Source of the DNA: Lasiodiplodia sp. COLG20
Lineage: Eukaryota; Ascomycota; Dothideomycetes; Botryosphaeriales; Botryosphaeriaceae
DNA length: 64,000 nt
NCBI GenBank assembly: GCA_009801085.1
Contig: VNWV01000004.1
Span: 620,001-684,000 of the forward strand
Direction of reading: 5' to 3'
Part shown: piece after piece, positions 33,960-46,300 of the stretch
How positions within the stretch are numbered: the stretch's first letter is position 1
How the letters are laid out: every line of letters begins with the position of its first letter
The notes under the pieces: model-generated
Database searches by the model: none
The model's input: the letters and a program-made list of their open reading frames with translations, nothing else
What the model was told of the DNA's origin: nothing
Position numbers and translations under genes: made by a program

Positions 33960-35411
33960 ATGTCCCGAAGCGGCAGCCGAGACCACAAGCGTCGAAAGCT
34001 CGACCGAGAACAGCCGGAAGGGGTGGGACTTGCGCGGATGTACCTATACGAGAAACTCGAAGGAGATAACGACATTCGACTCATTGCTCTCCTCCCTGGA
34101 CCGTTTCATGGCATAGTCCGCTTTGAATTCATCACATGCGATCTAAATCACCCACCCGACTATGAAGCGCTTTCGTACACTTGGGCAAATTCGGATGGAG
34201 ATCAGTCTCTCAATGGAACTGCATGGTGCGAGCCTGGATGCCGAAAGATCTTAGTCACTCGGAACTGCGAGGATGCACTGCGACGTCTCCGCCTACAGCG
34301 CGAAGCTAGATTCTTGTGGGTTGATGCGATCAGTATTAACCAAACCGCCATACCAGAAAGAAACCGACAGGTCTCTTTGATGCCTAGGATATACCATTCA
34401 GCTTCGCGGGTCATAGTGTATCTCGGGGAGGCAACCGTAGGGACTAATGAGTTTATGGACCGCCTCAACAGGGGACAACTAAACTCTCAACTCGGCTTCG
34501 AAAGATCGATACCTCCTGGACTTGCAATTTTCTCGCGCCGTTGGTTTCGACGACTTTGGATCCTGCAGGAGATTTCTCGGGCGCGAGCTGCCAATATCAT
34601 GTGTGGGAACAGAATCACTCCCTGGAAAAGGCTTCTCGAATATTACACGTATGTATTTTCGAGATCAGCCCGCGATCGCGATTTTCAGCATCTCAGAGCT
34701 GTATTTGAGTATGGCCTCAGAGGCGTCATACCCATGGACGACCTTCCGAACTTGTTCGTTGACAGCTCTCTCCAATCGTGTTCCGATCCACGGGACAGAG
34801 TATTTGCCCTCCTTGGAATAGTCGCCCAAGACGGCCCACTCACAATGACTCCAGAATATGGAGCGTCAAACGGCTGGGTTTTCAAACAGATCGCAGTTCT
34901 ATTTCTCACGAAATTCAACATACTCTTCGCAGACGAAGGGTTCACTCTGCCATCGGAAGATTGGTCCTCCTGGGTCTTTAATTGGTCTCAACAACGCAAA
35001 CGTCCAAGCTATTCGTTGACAGTTGATAACTTAGTTTCATTCTCCGACCTTGGGGGCAACTTCGGCATCCTGGAGATTGCAGGACGAATGGTGATGCATG
35101 GCATTGTCTGCAGAGGGAGTTTAGAAGGAAGGTGGTCCTCTATAGAAGTTCGTGAGGGATTCACGTTTGTCGGGAACGGACTTGTCGAGGGAGTCATCGT
35201 GGTTGAGGTATCTCGAGGTTTCTGTGTTCTCTTGTTGCGCTATGATGAACACTATGCGCTAGTCGGTGGAGTCACAGACTTTCAACGATGTGAGAAGGTG
35301 GAGGAGGGGGTTGATCAGGAGAAGGCCCACAACGGACCCGGTCAATGTACACCAATGTGTCCACGACATGATCTTCAGCTGACGAAGCTGGGAATATTTT
35401 CTATCCTCTAG
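33960..35411 (+). CDS. HET-domain protein
   Basis: A single-exon gene of 483 residues. The HET domain is shown by DYEALSYTWA near 67, RFLWVDAISINQ near 117, ASRVIVYLGEAT near 145 and RRWFRRLWILQEISRARAA near 195. SCSDPRDRVFALLGIV near 280 is the usual downstream block. A basic, arginine-rich segment starts the protein. HET proteins are linked to non-self recognition and cell death; the partner is not visible. No N-terminal or C-terminal extra domain is recognisable. Codon use lacks the C-to-G skew of the neighbouring metabolic genes. Confidence 0.87.
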   Translation: MSRSGSRDHKRRKLDREQPEGVGLARMYLYEKLEGDNDIRLIALLPGPFHGIVRFEFITCDLNHPPDYEALSYTWANSDGDQSLNGTAWCEPGCRKILVTRNCEDALRRLRLQREARFLWVDAISINQTAIPERNRQVSLMPRIYHSASRVIVYLGEATVGTNEFMDRLNRGQLNSQLGFERSIPPGLAIFSRRWFRRLWILQEISRARAANIMCGNRITPWKRLLEYYTYVFSRSARDRDFQHLRAVFEYGLRGVIPMDDLPNLFVDSSLQSCSDPRDRVFALLGIVAQDGPLTMTPEYGASNGWVFKQIAVLFLTKFNILFADEGFTLPSEDWSSWVFNWSQQRKRPSYSLTVDNLVSFSDLGGNFGILEIAGRMVMHGIVCRGSLEGRWSSIEVREGFTFVGNGLVEGVIVVEVSRGFCVLLLRYDEHYALVGGVTDFQRCEKVEEGVDQEKAHNGPGQCTPMCPRHDLQLTKLGIFSIL

Positions 35412-35807
35412 GCTTTGTGGCGTATCAGTTTTTTTGCAGAAAAAAAATGAAGAATTTACGTTGTTCATCCAATTACTTGACCTCTCAACTTAGCTTTAGC
35501 GACAAAACCTTTCAACCGGACGAAGTCCCACTCCATTACATTCCCACTCAGTGGCACGTCTCACTATTCATACCCTCTTTTGCAAGCACGGCATAATCCC
35601 GGCGATGAAAACAATGATTTTTACAAGCACTTAAATCCGAATGTCCTGTCTATAGATATAAATTTGAAGCAAGGAGTTCGTATGGCCAAATGAACGTATT
35701 GTTTTATAATCGGCATCGCAAATCTGGGAGGCCAAGTGGAAGGATCGTGTTAGAGTGACCTCGAATATTTCCCACCAGGCAAATCCATCGCCCGCAATTC
35801 CATCAAG
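35412..35807. other. Convergent intergenic region
   Basis: AT-rich 3' flanks of the HET gene and the multicopper oxidase. I see nothing in it. Confidence 0.5.
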
Positions 35808-38016
35808 TTAATACGTCTCCTCCCCATCAACAACAAACACCACCGCTAGACCACTCATGAAATGCCACTGCATATGGCAGTGAAAGATCCATGCTCCCGG
35901 ATTATCCGCCACAAACCGCAGCACCGCCCACCCAGCCTCTGGCAGATCCGCAGTGTCGCGATAGAGCGGGCCCTCCAGATCGAGGAGAGAAGAAGCTGCT
36001 GCATCAGTGACATTTGCAAAGGGGAAAGAAGAATGAGAGCTAGATCCAAGAACCCAGAAGCGGTTTCCGTGAAGGTGGAAGGGATGGCCCATCTGGTGGG
36101 GATTGGGGTCAGTCCGATTGCATGCAGGAGAGGTAGTCAAGTAGTTTAGTTAGGACAAGGCTTACCGCATCCATCGAGTCATTAGCAACCTGTAGGATAA
36201 TGTCAACAGTGGAGTTCAAGGGAACATGCAGCGTGGTGCTAGCGTTCCAGCCGTCGGAGTTGTTGCTGTAGAGAAGAGGGACTCGAGGCATTTGGTAAGG
36301 TGTTCCGTTCATGGCCCAGGTAGTGGCATCTGTTTGGTTGATGAAAAATTTGTATGTCACGTCTGCGTGACAAGGGGGCGAGGCTGGTTCAGCAAGGATA
36401 AGATCTTGCTCGGAAAGTAGGATGGCATTAGATGTCGCTGAACCGTTGCTGAGCATCCACGGTTCAGAAACGTGGCTTGTCATATTCATGGGCATGGGCA
36501 TTCCAGTGTCGCCCTGGAACAGTCAAATTCATGAAGAGCATTGAAATTGGGAAGGGGCCATACTTGGTACACAATAGTCGCTTGGCCTTCGATGACCTGC
36601 TGCATGTCACTGCCGTAAGGATACGACGCAAAGCGTAGAGTGTAGTTCCCAGGCATCTGGTCTAATTTTACCATGACGGAATAGCGCTGCCCGTTAGACA
36701 TATGCAGGACCTAAGGGAATCAGCTTTACTTCTCAACTTGGGAAACCGCATTCGACATACCTGGACTTCCTGTGGCTTGACATATAATCCATCGGCTGCA
36801 TACACATGCATCGAATGAGAGTCCAACGACACGCTGAGCTTTGTTATCGAGCCTCCATTGACCAGGTTCAGAGCCAGCCATCCTCTGGTGTAGTTCGCAT
36901 TAATGGCCAACAGTGGCACCGTCCTGTTTGTGCAGCTAGAGCTGGCCATGGGGCTCATTGCCGCGGCAGAGGAGGCGGCCTTAGTCGTCGAGGCCATAGA
37001 CACACACATGTCGGCCATCGAATTGCCTTCCATCGCACGTCGCCGCATGTTGTCCATGGATGATATCCCAGTGGCCATCGTGTCAGTTGTCATCGGGGAC
37101 CCGGAGTCCATTGTCATTCCCTGTGCCATACTCGTGGTAGGACTGGCCGCCGGCATGTTCATGCTCCTCGAACCCATTGGCATACCGGATTCAGGCTGCG
37201 GAAGACATTGCAACCGCCCTTTTCCATTGGCGAGGAGGCTGTCAACATTGTTCGGATACATGCCTGTGCTTATGTAGTCGTTGTATACATCGTCCGAAAC
37301 ACGATGATACCAATCTGACAGGAGCAAGGGCACGGCTTCACGCTCCGCACTTTTTAGAGCAGCGAACTCTTGCTCATCATCTGCGAGGTGTTTGTATGGT
37401 TTCGGTCGTTGTGGCGAAGGGTGAATCGTGAGCGGGCCGCGGATGCCGTCGTCAGAGTAAGCTCGAGAGTGCGCGTGGTACCAATAGAACCCGTATTCGC
37501 CTTTGAGATGAATGCGATAGGTGAAGTTGCTTCCAGGCTGAATTGGGTCCTATGCCGAGAGTTAATCGGGTCATGCTGTTTCATGCAGTACTTTGAGCCA
37601 ACCTGTGTCACTCCGATCGTTCCGTCCATCTCCGGCGTCCCCCGCTGGAGGAGTCCTAAGAGATATTAGTCAGCGTAAGCTTATTCAACATATCCCAGTG
37701 AGTACCTACCATGCCAGTGAATTGCCATGTCGACGGCGAGGTTGTTCTTGACAAACACTTCTAGCTCATCCCCCTCGTCCACTTCGATGAGAGGGCCAGG
37801 GGTTTGGCCATTTATGAGAAATACTTGGCGAGAAAATCCATCTGTGCAAGATCTGTTAGCTGTACGATACCTCCATGTTATGAGAGCCAACTTACCAGGA
37901 GCTCTGGTGTCATTGTGCAGCGTGAGGTTGTAAGAGCGCAACGCTGCCTGAGACTTTTGGGTCAACAAGAGTTGAATCAACGCAGCAAACACTGCAGTAT
38001 ATGGACGCATTTTCAT
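35808..38016 (-). CDS. Secreted multicopper oxidase (laccase / ferroxidase type) with Met-rich insert
   Basis: Seven exons on the minus strand: 38016-37896, 37841-37710, 37655-37603, 37549-36761, 36710-36564, 36513-36166 and 36092-35808, giving 624 residues. The start at 38016 gives a signal peptide (MKMRPYTAVFAALIQLLL...SQA); an upstream in-frame ATG at 38100 would bury it. Copper-site motifs: IHWHGLLQRGTPEMDG, YWYHAHS, HPFHLHGNRFW and HCHMQWHFMSGL, with leucine at the axial T1 position. Residues about 225-305 hold 17 methionines in 80 residues between cupredoxin domains, a feature not shared by ordinary laccases. There is no C-terminal membrane anchor as in Fet3. Many N-glycosylation sequons fit secretion. 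One donor is GTTGGC. Substrate (phenols, melanin precursors or Fe2+) cannot be fixed from sequence. Confidence 0.9.
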
Positions 38017-38170
38017 GAGAACGATCCGGTGAAAGTGGATCAAGCTGAGACGAATGCGTGAAGAATGTGGATGAGTGGGATTCTCTTCTTCTACATCCAA
38101 ACACTGGGTGTTGCATAGCCACCGAACTCTTATCGCAAGGATACAAATCCAGCCAATCAGAGGGACTGCG

Positions 38171-38268
38171 CCATTTGTGCGGAATTTCGGCAGTGGCTAT
38201 GGGCCGAGCGATCTAAGATCCTTACTGCGACATTTGTGCGGATTCTTGGCACGGCCCGAGCGATCTTA
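38171..38268. repeat. Imperfect direct duplication in the multicopper oxidase promoter
   Basis: The block CATTTGTGCGGAWT...GGCCCGAGCGATCTWA occurs at about 38171-38215 and again at about 38230-38268. It lies about 155-250 bases upstream of the ATG. Confidence 0.7.
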
Positions 38269-38483
38269 CCCAGGCCCTCTTAAAGGGGCTCAAGCACAGA
38301 AACAGCAACAGCATTGGTAGAGCGATAATAGTATGACGTAGTAGTGTCAAGACAGGTCTCATTTTTATGGGTACTCGTGGCCATGAACCCAAATCAAGGC
38401 TTCTGTATTTGCCCGAGGCTTACGTTGAGAGCCGATTTGCTGCGCAAGGAAACCAGTTTTAGCATTGTTTCCTCATGTCATAG

Positions 38484-38545
38484 GTAATTAAAGCTATCGT
38501 CTGGACGTATATGTAGAGTTTTTACATTACCCCATACATCCTGAC
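38484..38545 (+). repeat. MITE-like element, copy 3 (degenerate)
   Basis: The left end AAGCTATCGTCTGGACGTATATGTA matches copies 1 and 2. The right end is only weakly recognisable. Confidence 0.4.
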
Positions 38546-40119
38546 GGAATGGGTGGGCACTAACACGAGCAATGCACACGCCTCCGAGCCGTTTCCTGTT
38601 GCAAACAAAGAAAGCAGCCACATCGTGGCTCGTGCAGTCGAAAAAACACGCATTACTCTTGCCATGTTCTTGCCCCTCACAGCAAACTCCGCTTTGCCGT
38701 TAATTCATCACCTCCGCGACATCCGCCAGTGCTGTTCTCGCTCCATCATGATAAATTTCAATCAATTGTAATACAAAACTCCAGCATATAAGCATATACT
38801 ACATAAGTCATCAGTCTTTGAAATTGCGGCATGATCGCCGGAGCCTGCGCCAGTTGAACTTTTCCGGACGTGACGATCGTCAAGCCTGATTCTCGCACGA
38901 CCGATGATCTCGTCCAAGCAAATCTTCCTTCGATGGGCAATAAAATTCCAGCATGAAGTAATAGAGTAGAAAGAAAAATTCTTTATCAAAAGATAATTGA
39001 CCCGCTGACAGCCTCCGGTATCTGAACCCTTCCATCACTGGTCCGGGTTACTCTCCTGCATCAGTGTTCGCGTTCAGCTTAAGCCTTCAGTTTTTGTTTG
39101 TTACTATCAGACTTGCTGTGCTGCTGCATCCTCGAGTTCAAGTTTTTAACGCTTGTATTGACGGACCTGAAATAACAGATAGAATTTAGGGAGGAGGCAT
39201 GGATTAGGCATGCTTTGACGAAACATCAGGTAGAATCCATGGCATTCGCCTCTCTCCATTTATTGTTTGCTATTTGTTAGCTATCAATGCGTATATATCC
39301 TACGCTGCCCCATATATAGCTTATAGATCATTCTCTATGTTCATCAAGTGTGTTAAAATAACAAGTGACATGTTAGTTACGTGTTCAATCTATATTTTCA
39401 TTTACTTTTCTTGGTTGATAAACAGAAAGGCTACCGATTATGTGGCAGTTCGTTAAACAGACGGAACCACCCTTCACCTAGCCTTATTCTCTATCTTTGG
39501 TGTGTGTAAAATACGTGCCTGAGAGTTTTCATGCGCAAGGGATGAAATAAATCCTTCTCGCCAGGTTTTAACAATTTTGCGTTGGCCATCGACGAAGTTC
39601 AATCGAATATTATTGCAGAATTTACAGATGGCTTCGCCCGAGGCAGGAGGGCTCCAGTGAGGCGGGGCTCGATTGCAATTTACTGGGTCATCAGGTTCCG
39701 CAGAGTCCGACGAATATTGCAACGTACCTGTACAATGTAATTGGCTATTAGCTGACCTGTTCCTAAGTAGCTGATATCTCGTTCCACAGGCAACAGCTCA
39801 TAGCCTCTGCTATGCTGCATTTACAGCAGCCTATTGGGAAATCTATTATAAAACGCCATTTATACCCGAGTGTGTTCGTAGCATCTGGTAAGAAGGACAT
39901 TTGTCACCACCCGCAACCGTCCTGATAACACACAAAACTCAGAGATAGCCTCAGGAAACACCGCACCCAAATGTGACATTGTTCTGATTAACATGCTATG
40001 TTGTTCTTGAACAGAGTCACAACCATGATCCTTCATCAGAGGTGCCAATTTTTTCTTAGTTACTAACGCTTTAACTCTCTTACACACTCGAATTCTGACC
40101 ACACCGATCAGAGCTCAAG

Positions 40120-41100
40120 ATGCCTTCTCACAGACGAGGTAAGTCGGCTCCGATGATCATGGACCAACAGCCACTAACGAGGCAGGAGCCGATCCCCTTT
40201 CCTCTCGCGGTCTTCGTTCTCTTCACCCTCCGCGTCGCCTACAACCTCACCTCCACGACACTTAGGCCCCTCGTCATCTTCTGTAGCCTTGTCTCTGCAT
40301 TCTTCGAGCTCCAGGATGGCGACGAGACAGACGCAGTATATGTCAAGAAGCCGTGGCAGCTCATCGAGCTCCCGGAGTACCGCAGCCTACTCGTGACTAA
40401 ACTCGGCAAATGCGGGTCGCGGGCAATCGCCTTCGACATGGATGATATGGAGGATCTCTTCGACGACCTCTGCGACCTGATGATGACTCGCCTCTCACGC
40501 CAGGACCTGGGCGAGACGGGTTGGGTCTACATCATGCAGGATGAGGAGCATCTCCCAGGCCTCTTCAAGGTCGGAATCTCGCAGGACGTGAAGCGCCGGC
40601 GGAGGGACATCCTCGCGCAGTGCGGGCTGTGGGGTCTGCAAGTCCTCGACCAAGTCGAGGTGGCATGTCCTCGTCGGGTGGAGAAGCTGGTGCACTTGAC
40701 TCTCAGCTACTTCACCGACAAGATGCCCTGTATCCACGACAAGCCTAATCACGCAGAGGTTAGCCCCGGAAAGATCTGGGGTGGAAAGGCCGAGCACGGA
40801 AAGACTGGCAACCACAAGATCATCGACGAAATGACGACAGTGTACCACCGCGAATGGTTTTGGTGCAATCTGGAGGTTGTCAAAGATGTCATCGGCTTTT
40901 GGGTGCGGTGGATGGGTAAGCAGCCGTATCGGAAGGACAGGGCGCTGACGGATTCATGGTCAGAGAGAGTGCTTGACGTGCAGAACATGGAGCGAAACGC
41001 TATGGATGACACATTTGGCGAAATGTGGGAGACTTTCAAGCGTAGAATTGAGAGCCCGCTCCCGAAGCGCGGGAGGCGTAGGCGCAAGACGCTTGCATAA
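40120..41100 (+). CDS. T5orf172 (GIY-YIG-like, DUF1766) domain protein
   Basis: A single-exon gene of 326 residues. The domain spans about 135-240: GWVYIMQDEEHLPGLFKVGIS, then KRRRRDILAQCGLWGLQVLDQVEVACPRRVEKLVH (shown here only as the region near 155-190), and a C-terminal YHREWFWCNLE block. In other fungi these proteins carry a short DNA-invertase/nuclease-like fold of unproven role. A hydrophobic stretch (FPLAVFVLFTLRVAYNL near 27-43) may anchor it to a membrane. The tail is basic (KRGRRRRKTLA), suggesting nucleic acid or nuclear contact. A GTAAGT-CTAAC-GCAG intron-like stretch at 40139-40185 lies just after the ATG. Removing it would shift the frame, so I kept the unspliced model. Confidence 0.72.
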   Translation: MPSHRRGKSAPMIMDQQPLTRQEPIPFPLAVFVLFTLRVAYNLTSTTLRPLVIFCSLVSAFFELQDGDETDAVYVKKPWQLIELPEYRSLLVTKLGKCGSRAIAFDMDDMEDLFDDLCDLMMTRLSRQDLGETGWVYIMQDEEHLPGLFKVGISQDVKRRRRDILAQCGLWGLQVLDQVEVACPRRVEKLVHLTLSYFTDKMPCIHDKPNHAEVSPGKIWGGKAEHGKTGNHKIIDEMTTVYHREWFWCNLEVVKDVIGFWVRWMGKQPYRKDRALTDSWSERVLDVQNMERNAMDDTFGEMWETFKRRIESPLPKRGRRRRKTLA

Positions 41101-43314
41101 GTAGCAAGTGGTAAGGTAAGGGAATTAATTCGTCCAATGATACACGCTCCAATTAGCACTAATTGTTAATATTTGAATATGCATTACCTCTCCTACAACA
41201 CAAAGATCATGTTTGCACCGCGTCTATAAACGCCCACACCGCACTGGATAACGTGAATCAGACTTACCATTCCTACCACTGTTCTATGGTCTACTTCCGA
41301 GAGACTGATAGCTAACGTGTGGGTAAAAGAAAAACACTCCTCACATCGTTAGATGAGAAGAATTGTCTGAAGCAGTATAGGTGCAATCACCCCTCTTATA
41401 GGAGGTGCATACATGTAGGAAATAGGGATGTCGTCAGCCAAGCCTTGGTGATGTACCGCGATTGGTACCGTTGTCGGAGACAGCGAGGGCGCACCCATTG
41501 GATCAAACATGCCATTCATGAGGTCCTGAACAAAAGGCAATAAGTTCGACTTGCATTCATTTCGGCTTTCCAGGAGCAAGTTGGATTCGCACGAAACAAT
41601 GAACAGAATCACCAGGTATTGCTTTACGCAGGATTTCAAGAGATTAGGATCACGACCAATAAATGGAGGGCTAACACAGTACCGGGAAAGTTAACGGGAA
41701 GCTCATGAGGGAAGCTGGGAAAGATGACTCTTACGACGGTTGACAAAATAGAATGAGCAGGCAGCGAGCAAGTGACAACCGAAGAAAGATTGGTAAGACG
41801 CGTGTTCCGACTCCCGGTCCTTGACTCAGCCTGCATGCATGTGGTTCAGCCAGCCCTCACTCTCAGCCACATGCACACACTACCCTGCAACGCATCGTAT
41901 TTTACGCCAATCTATTGCCTTAAACCATGCAAGAGCAGATCGTACCGCCCGCTTTTGATGGCGGCAGCCACATGCACCCACGGTGCTGTCGGAAATGACC
42001 GGGGCAACCCGCTTCAACTGCAGTCACCTACACAAAAACAGGATACGAATGCTCTCATAACAACCTGGAAATGATGGTGTGCAGCTGTCAGCGCTCTTGC
42101 GCGATCTGGCAGTGCGTGGCCACTTCGGCTCGTATCGCCATAAAGGGATTTCTTCGCGCACATCGGTAATCGTTACTCGCACCAATAAAGGTTCGGAAAC
42201 CTACCTGACATGAAGAGGGGCTTAAAAGTGAAATCGTGGTTCTCGTTCATTTTATCGGGTTAACCAATTAACTACTAGAATTATCGAAGTCTAAAATGCG
42301 GAGTTGGGGGCCGAATTCGTTCCGGGAGCCGATAGAAAAGCAGATATGAGTGAGCTGCATCCGATGCAGATCCCATATACATTAAGATCAGGAATGCGGG
42401 GTTCCGTGTTGCCACTGTTAATTCGATTGCTGATGCCTGGATGTTCTTTCAGCAGCCCCACTCGGATCGGCAGAGACAGCTACGTGTTGATTAATCAGCC
42501 CCAAGGTGTGGTTGCACAAAGCAACGATCTCGGGTAATACCGCAGAAGAAAAACAGAGAAGAAAAAGAAAGTCAAGATGCATAAGCCAACTCGAATCATT
42601 TTCCGCACCCCAGGGTACTGAAAAACACAACATTGTGTCCAGGCTCAATCGCGCAGACCGCATTGTGTGGGTGATTTTTTCCCAATTGAACTTGTTTGGA
42701 AAGATACACCAATGGTAATCCCTATTCTTGGTTCTACGCAGCTAGAGATTTGACGTATGAAAGTTTGGCTGTTAAGGACACATAGTCGAGAGAAACTCTT
42801 CCGAAAATACCCTTTGCATAGTCTCTAAATAAGTGCTATGATTATTATCTTAAATGCGGTGTATCTTAAATGCGGTGTTTAGAATGCATTCTAACAGGAA
42901 AGTTTCGTATACACATACGCGTGCACCACGGAGGTTCCGCTGTCGGCATAAATTTCCTGCTCGTCGAATGACCGGGGTCTTTCCGATCTGTATTAGCTGC
43001 AGGTGCCCAACACGTACAGTATGCAGTGGGTGTATGTGACTGGTTCTTTCTTTATTTCGCCACAAAAGAAAAAGAAAAAGAAAAGAAAAAGCACACCGTC
43101 ACGCTAACCCGTATTGAGGCAGATATCCGCTCGGAGAGGTTGGATATTTCAGGGGGAGATTTATAAAGTTCCAGACCACCGTTCACCATTCTCAGATCTC
43201 AAGATTTCATTCCCACCTCTATGAGTTTCTGGATATCTTCATTGAGAATCCCTTTCTGCATACGGATCTCCCGTTTTGCACTTCAGCTGTTCGTTTCGAC
43301 GTGCTCAATCCCCC
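41101..43314. other. Intergenic region
   Basis: 2.2 kb without a recognisable gene. It contains a 16-base tandem duplication (42847-42878), an A/G-rich run at about 43068-43092 and a TATA-like TTTATAAAG near 43161, before the next gene. Confidence 0.5.
42847..42878. repeat. Tandem duplication 2 x 16 bp
   Basis: ATCTTAAATGCGGTGT occurs twice in direct succession without mismatch. Confidence 0.85.
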
Positions 43315-46300
43315 ATGTCCACACAAACGTCAAGTGAGAGGAGACCCGCCTCCGAAACAGCTAGTGACACGGATGCAACAAAGGCTGAGGAACACTGCCT
43401 GCCTGAGATTGTCTTCGAAACGCCGTCGGAGGAAGAATCATTTCAAATACAGTCTGCGCTGTCTGTCAAGCATGGACCAGCAGGGATAGATGCAGAAAAC
43501 CTCCGGTCTCTATTCTTCTGTGAGTTACTCAGCAAACTCACAATGTCTTACTCATACATAACAGGTGAATTGTCGCCGGAATGTATTGGAGATGATGCTC
43601 GTATTAGCATTCCCGATTCTGCAAGCAGTAGTACAGCCAATGGAAATAGCTACGCATCATTCGGAGATGAGGGCACCACCGTGACCGTAAACGCATACGG
43701 GAACATCTTGCAGATCACTCGACCCCTTGGATTCGGACACTCTGGGCTATTCGCCGTCGATATCAGTGGAGTATGCGGACCGGCGTCCACTCAATCTCGC
43801 TTGGAACAGTTGATGCAGCTGGCTAAGAGCCCTGATGGAGGCATTAGACTCAACGCCATGGGGAGTCTCGAGGACAGAACAAGATTCGGGCCACAGATGC
43901 CAAAGTTGGACTTCATCTTCAACCGTTGGCCCCGGTTCACCTCACAATCGATCCCAACTTCAGACGAATCTGATCCCGTGGAAGGATCAAACGGATCTGA
44001 AGACACGAAGAGTTCGCGTACATCTCTACAGTACTTCTGCGATAAGGGCACAGTCTTTCAAAGGTATACATTTTACCGCAACCCTACAACTCTGCAAGAG
44101 GTTCAAGACAACCTCCTCTATTTGCAACGCAACTTTCTTATTAGGACCCTCGATTTTGCCAACGAGTCGAATTTCAATGACGACGAAGTATACGGCGACA
44201 AATATGTGTCCTTTTCTGGACCGAAGAACCTTAGTCACATTACGGCGCATGTGATAACTCAATCAGATGCGGAACAAATCGGAATTGACAAGGAAATGTA
44301 CGAGAGCCTTAATGGCCCAAGAGCAGTCGCATTGATGATCACAGTCTTTGTCAATGGAGAAGCGCAAGTCTTGCGTGGATTCTCGTCGCATGTGTACATC
44401 CAAATGGGTGAGAGGGCACAAAAACTAGTTGACAGCTGGGAGAAGGTTGAGATTACAATTGCCTACCGACTTCGGGTCTTGACCAGCAAGCACCACTGGA
44501 AGCAATCATTCATCCCTGCCACTGCCCTGGCTTCAATGGGAGATGCCTTCAGCCAGGATTCGACCATATCATTCCACAAGCTTCGATGGTCCCCTCACGA
44601 GCACTTGAATTTCATCATCCAACGAAATCTAGAACACATCCTTTCAGTTTGCAGTGTCCCAATGCCGAAGAGCTCCGTGGTTGAGGAACATGAAATGGAC
44701 AGCACTTCTCTTGCTTTGACTTGTGGAGATATATCGGGACACAGGGTCGCAAACACAGCAGCATTGTGAGTTTTCACCGACTAGATTCAATGTGGTTTGT
44801 GCTAACATAATAGTTAGTTTTGCCTTCAAATTCCTGATAGAATGTCTGAGGTATCTCTGCCATACATCGAAAAGAGCGCGTCATTACAGATTCAACCCAG
44901 TAGATTGCAACTGCGTGGATGAATCGGACTGGACATGTCCACGGTGCAAAGAAGTTGAAGAGTATCTTCACAGTCTCCGAGGCAGGATTTTGCGAACACT
45001 ACAGGCACATCTTACATGGACAGGAAGAGCCAGAAGTGGCGCAAACCCTGTTAGTCCTGGTTTCTGGATCACCGGAAAGAAAATAACGGGTTGGCAAACC
45101 CACTCATCCTTGACGGATATCCCTTTCGAAATCATCAAGTTTCACAGCTTTTACCAGTTCTATCTGGAGAGGAAAGAGGAGAGCAACAGAAAGGAAAGAC
45201 CCGGAAGTTTCAGGGAAAGCAACAAGCGGCTCCTAAGCATCATGAAAGACTTTGCCAAGCAAGAGACTTGGAGAACGCGCCTCGGATGCTGCGTACGTTC
45301 TTGGGTGCAGACATTGTACGAAAGCGACAAACGCTATCAGTACGCTTTCTGCCGTCCAGACCAGGATGGAGAGAGGAAGAAGTATCATCTGTCAGATCAT
45401 GTGTGGATTTGCAGAGCAGTCAGAAGTGTTGAAGAGCTTGGCCTTGGGGACTACTACCTTGACCTGACAGGCGGGATCGCTTATCTTGCCTACCCGCACC
45501 CCCAACTGGAAGAGAATAGTCCCCAGGTGGATCCACAAAAGTCAGAGAAGGGGAAGCGGTCAGAAAGGCTCCAACGGATCATCTTGAAACGATTTTCCAC
45601 CCGAAACCCTCAATCTCAACAACGGATGCTTGCAACGTCTCGAACCTCTTCGGAAAACAGATTCCTTTTTCACGCGAAGGACACGTCACTGTTCTATGCA
45701 ATGGACGATGGTTTCTTTGACCATGAGGCAAAACGAAACAACAGGCGTACCAACTGGGCCAACAAAATTGCCGCATGGAGAGAAACTGTCGAAGCTCAAG
45801 TGGACCATGAGGAAAACCAGATGTTGGATTGGGAGAAGCCACTCTACTACGCGCTAGCTTTGATTATAAGCTCTAGAAGGAAGAGGATCAACAAAGTACC
45901 GGCGGACGAAATGTTGCATATCACTGCAGACATTCTCTTCGCACTATCGTCATCGAGTGGGCTCTTTCCAGGGCGCTTGAACGAAAGGCACAAGCCTGTA
46001 CCATTCGAAGATGAGCTCGAGAGGGATAAGTACTGGCAAGCTACGTTCGAGATCCCATTCATTTTGTGGGCATATGGGAAAGACCATTTCGAGACAGAAA
46101 AGGCCGATATTGTTGGAGGGCAACTGCAAAAAAAGGGCCAAGTCAAGGACAGTGGTCAACTCCAGCATCCGATGGCAAAGAAAGTGGAATTCGCAACATT
46201 CAACAATTTGATTGACAAGAGCCGCCTTGTTGAGGTTTCAGATGACTGGCTACGGGATGCGCCTTCATTTTTGAACTTTGATTGCAAGATTGACGTTCGC

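Larger units (their letters stand above)
38017..40119. other. Intergenic region; promoter of the multicopper oxidase
   Basis: 2.1 kb, AT-rich from about 38700. It contains the duplicated promoter block at 38171-38268 and a degenerate MITE-like copy at 38484-38545. Short minus-strand ORFs at 39474-39722 and 39860-40102 have no clear family. Confidence 0.5.

Noticed and set aside
39474..39722. Minus-strand ORF of 82 codons with CKFCNNI, slightly like the cysteine start of some HET proteins
   Set aside because: Too short and isolated; no HET core follows on either side.
39860..40102. Minus-strand ORF of 80 codons
   Set aside because: No recognisable motif, no promoter or splice context, in AT-rich intergenic DNA.
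40139..40185. Intron-like stretch (GTAAGT, CTAAC, GCAG) just after the T5orf172 ATG
   Set aside because: Removing 47 bases shifts the long frame out of phase, so the unspliced model is preferred. Transcript data could change this.
43276..43314. Upstream extension of the CorA-like frame
   Set aside because: It would need a TTG start; the first ATG is at 43315.
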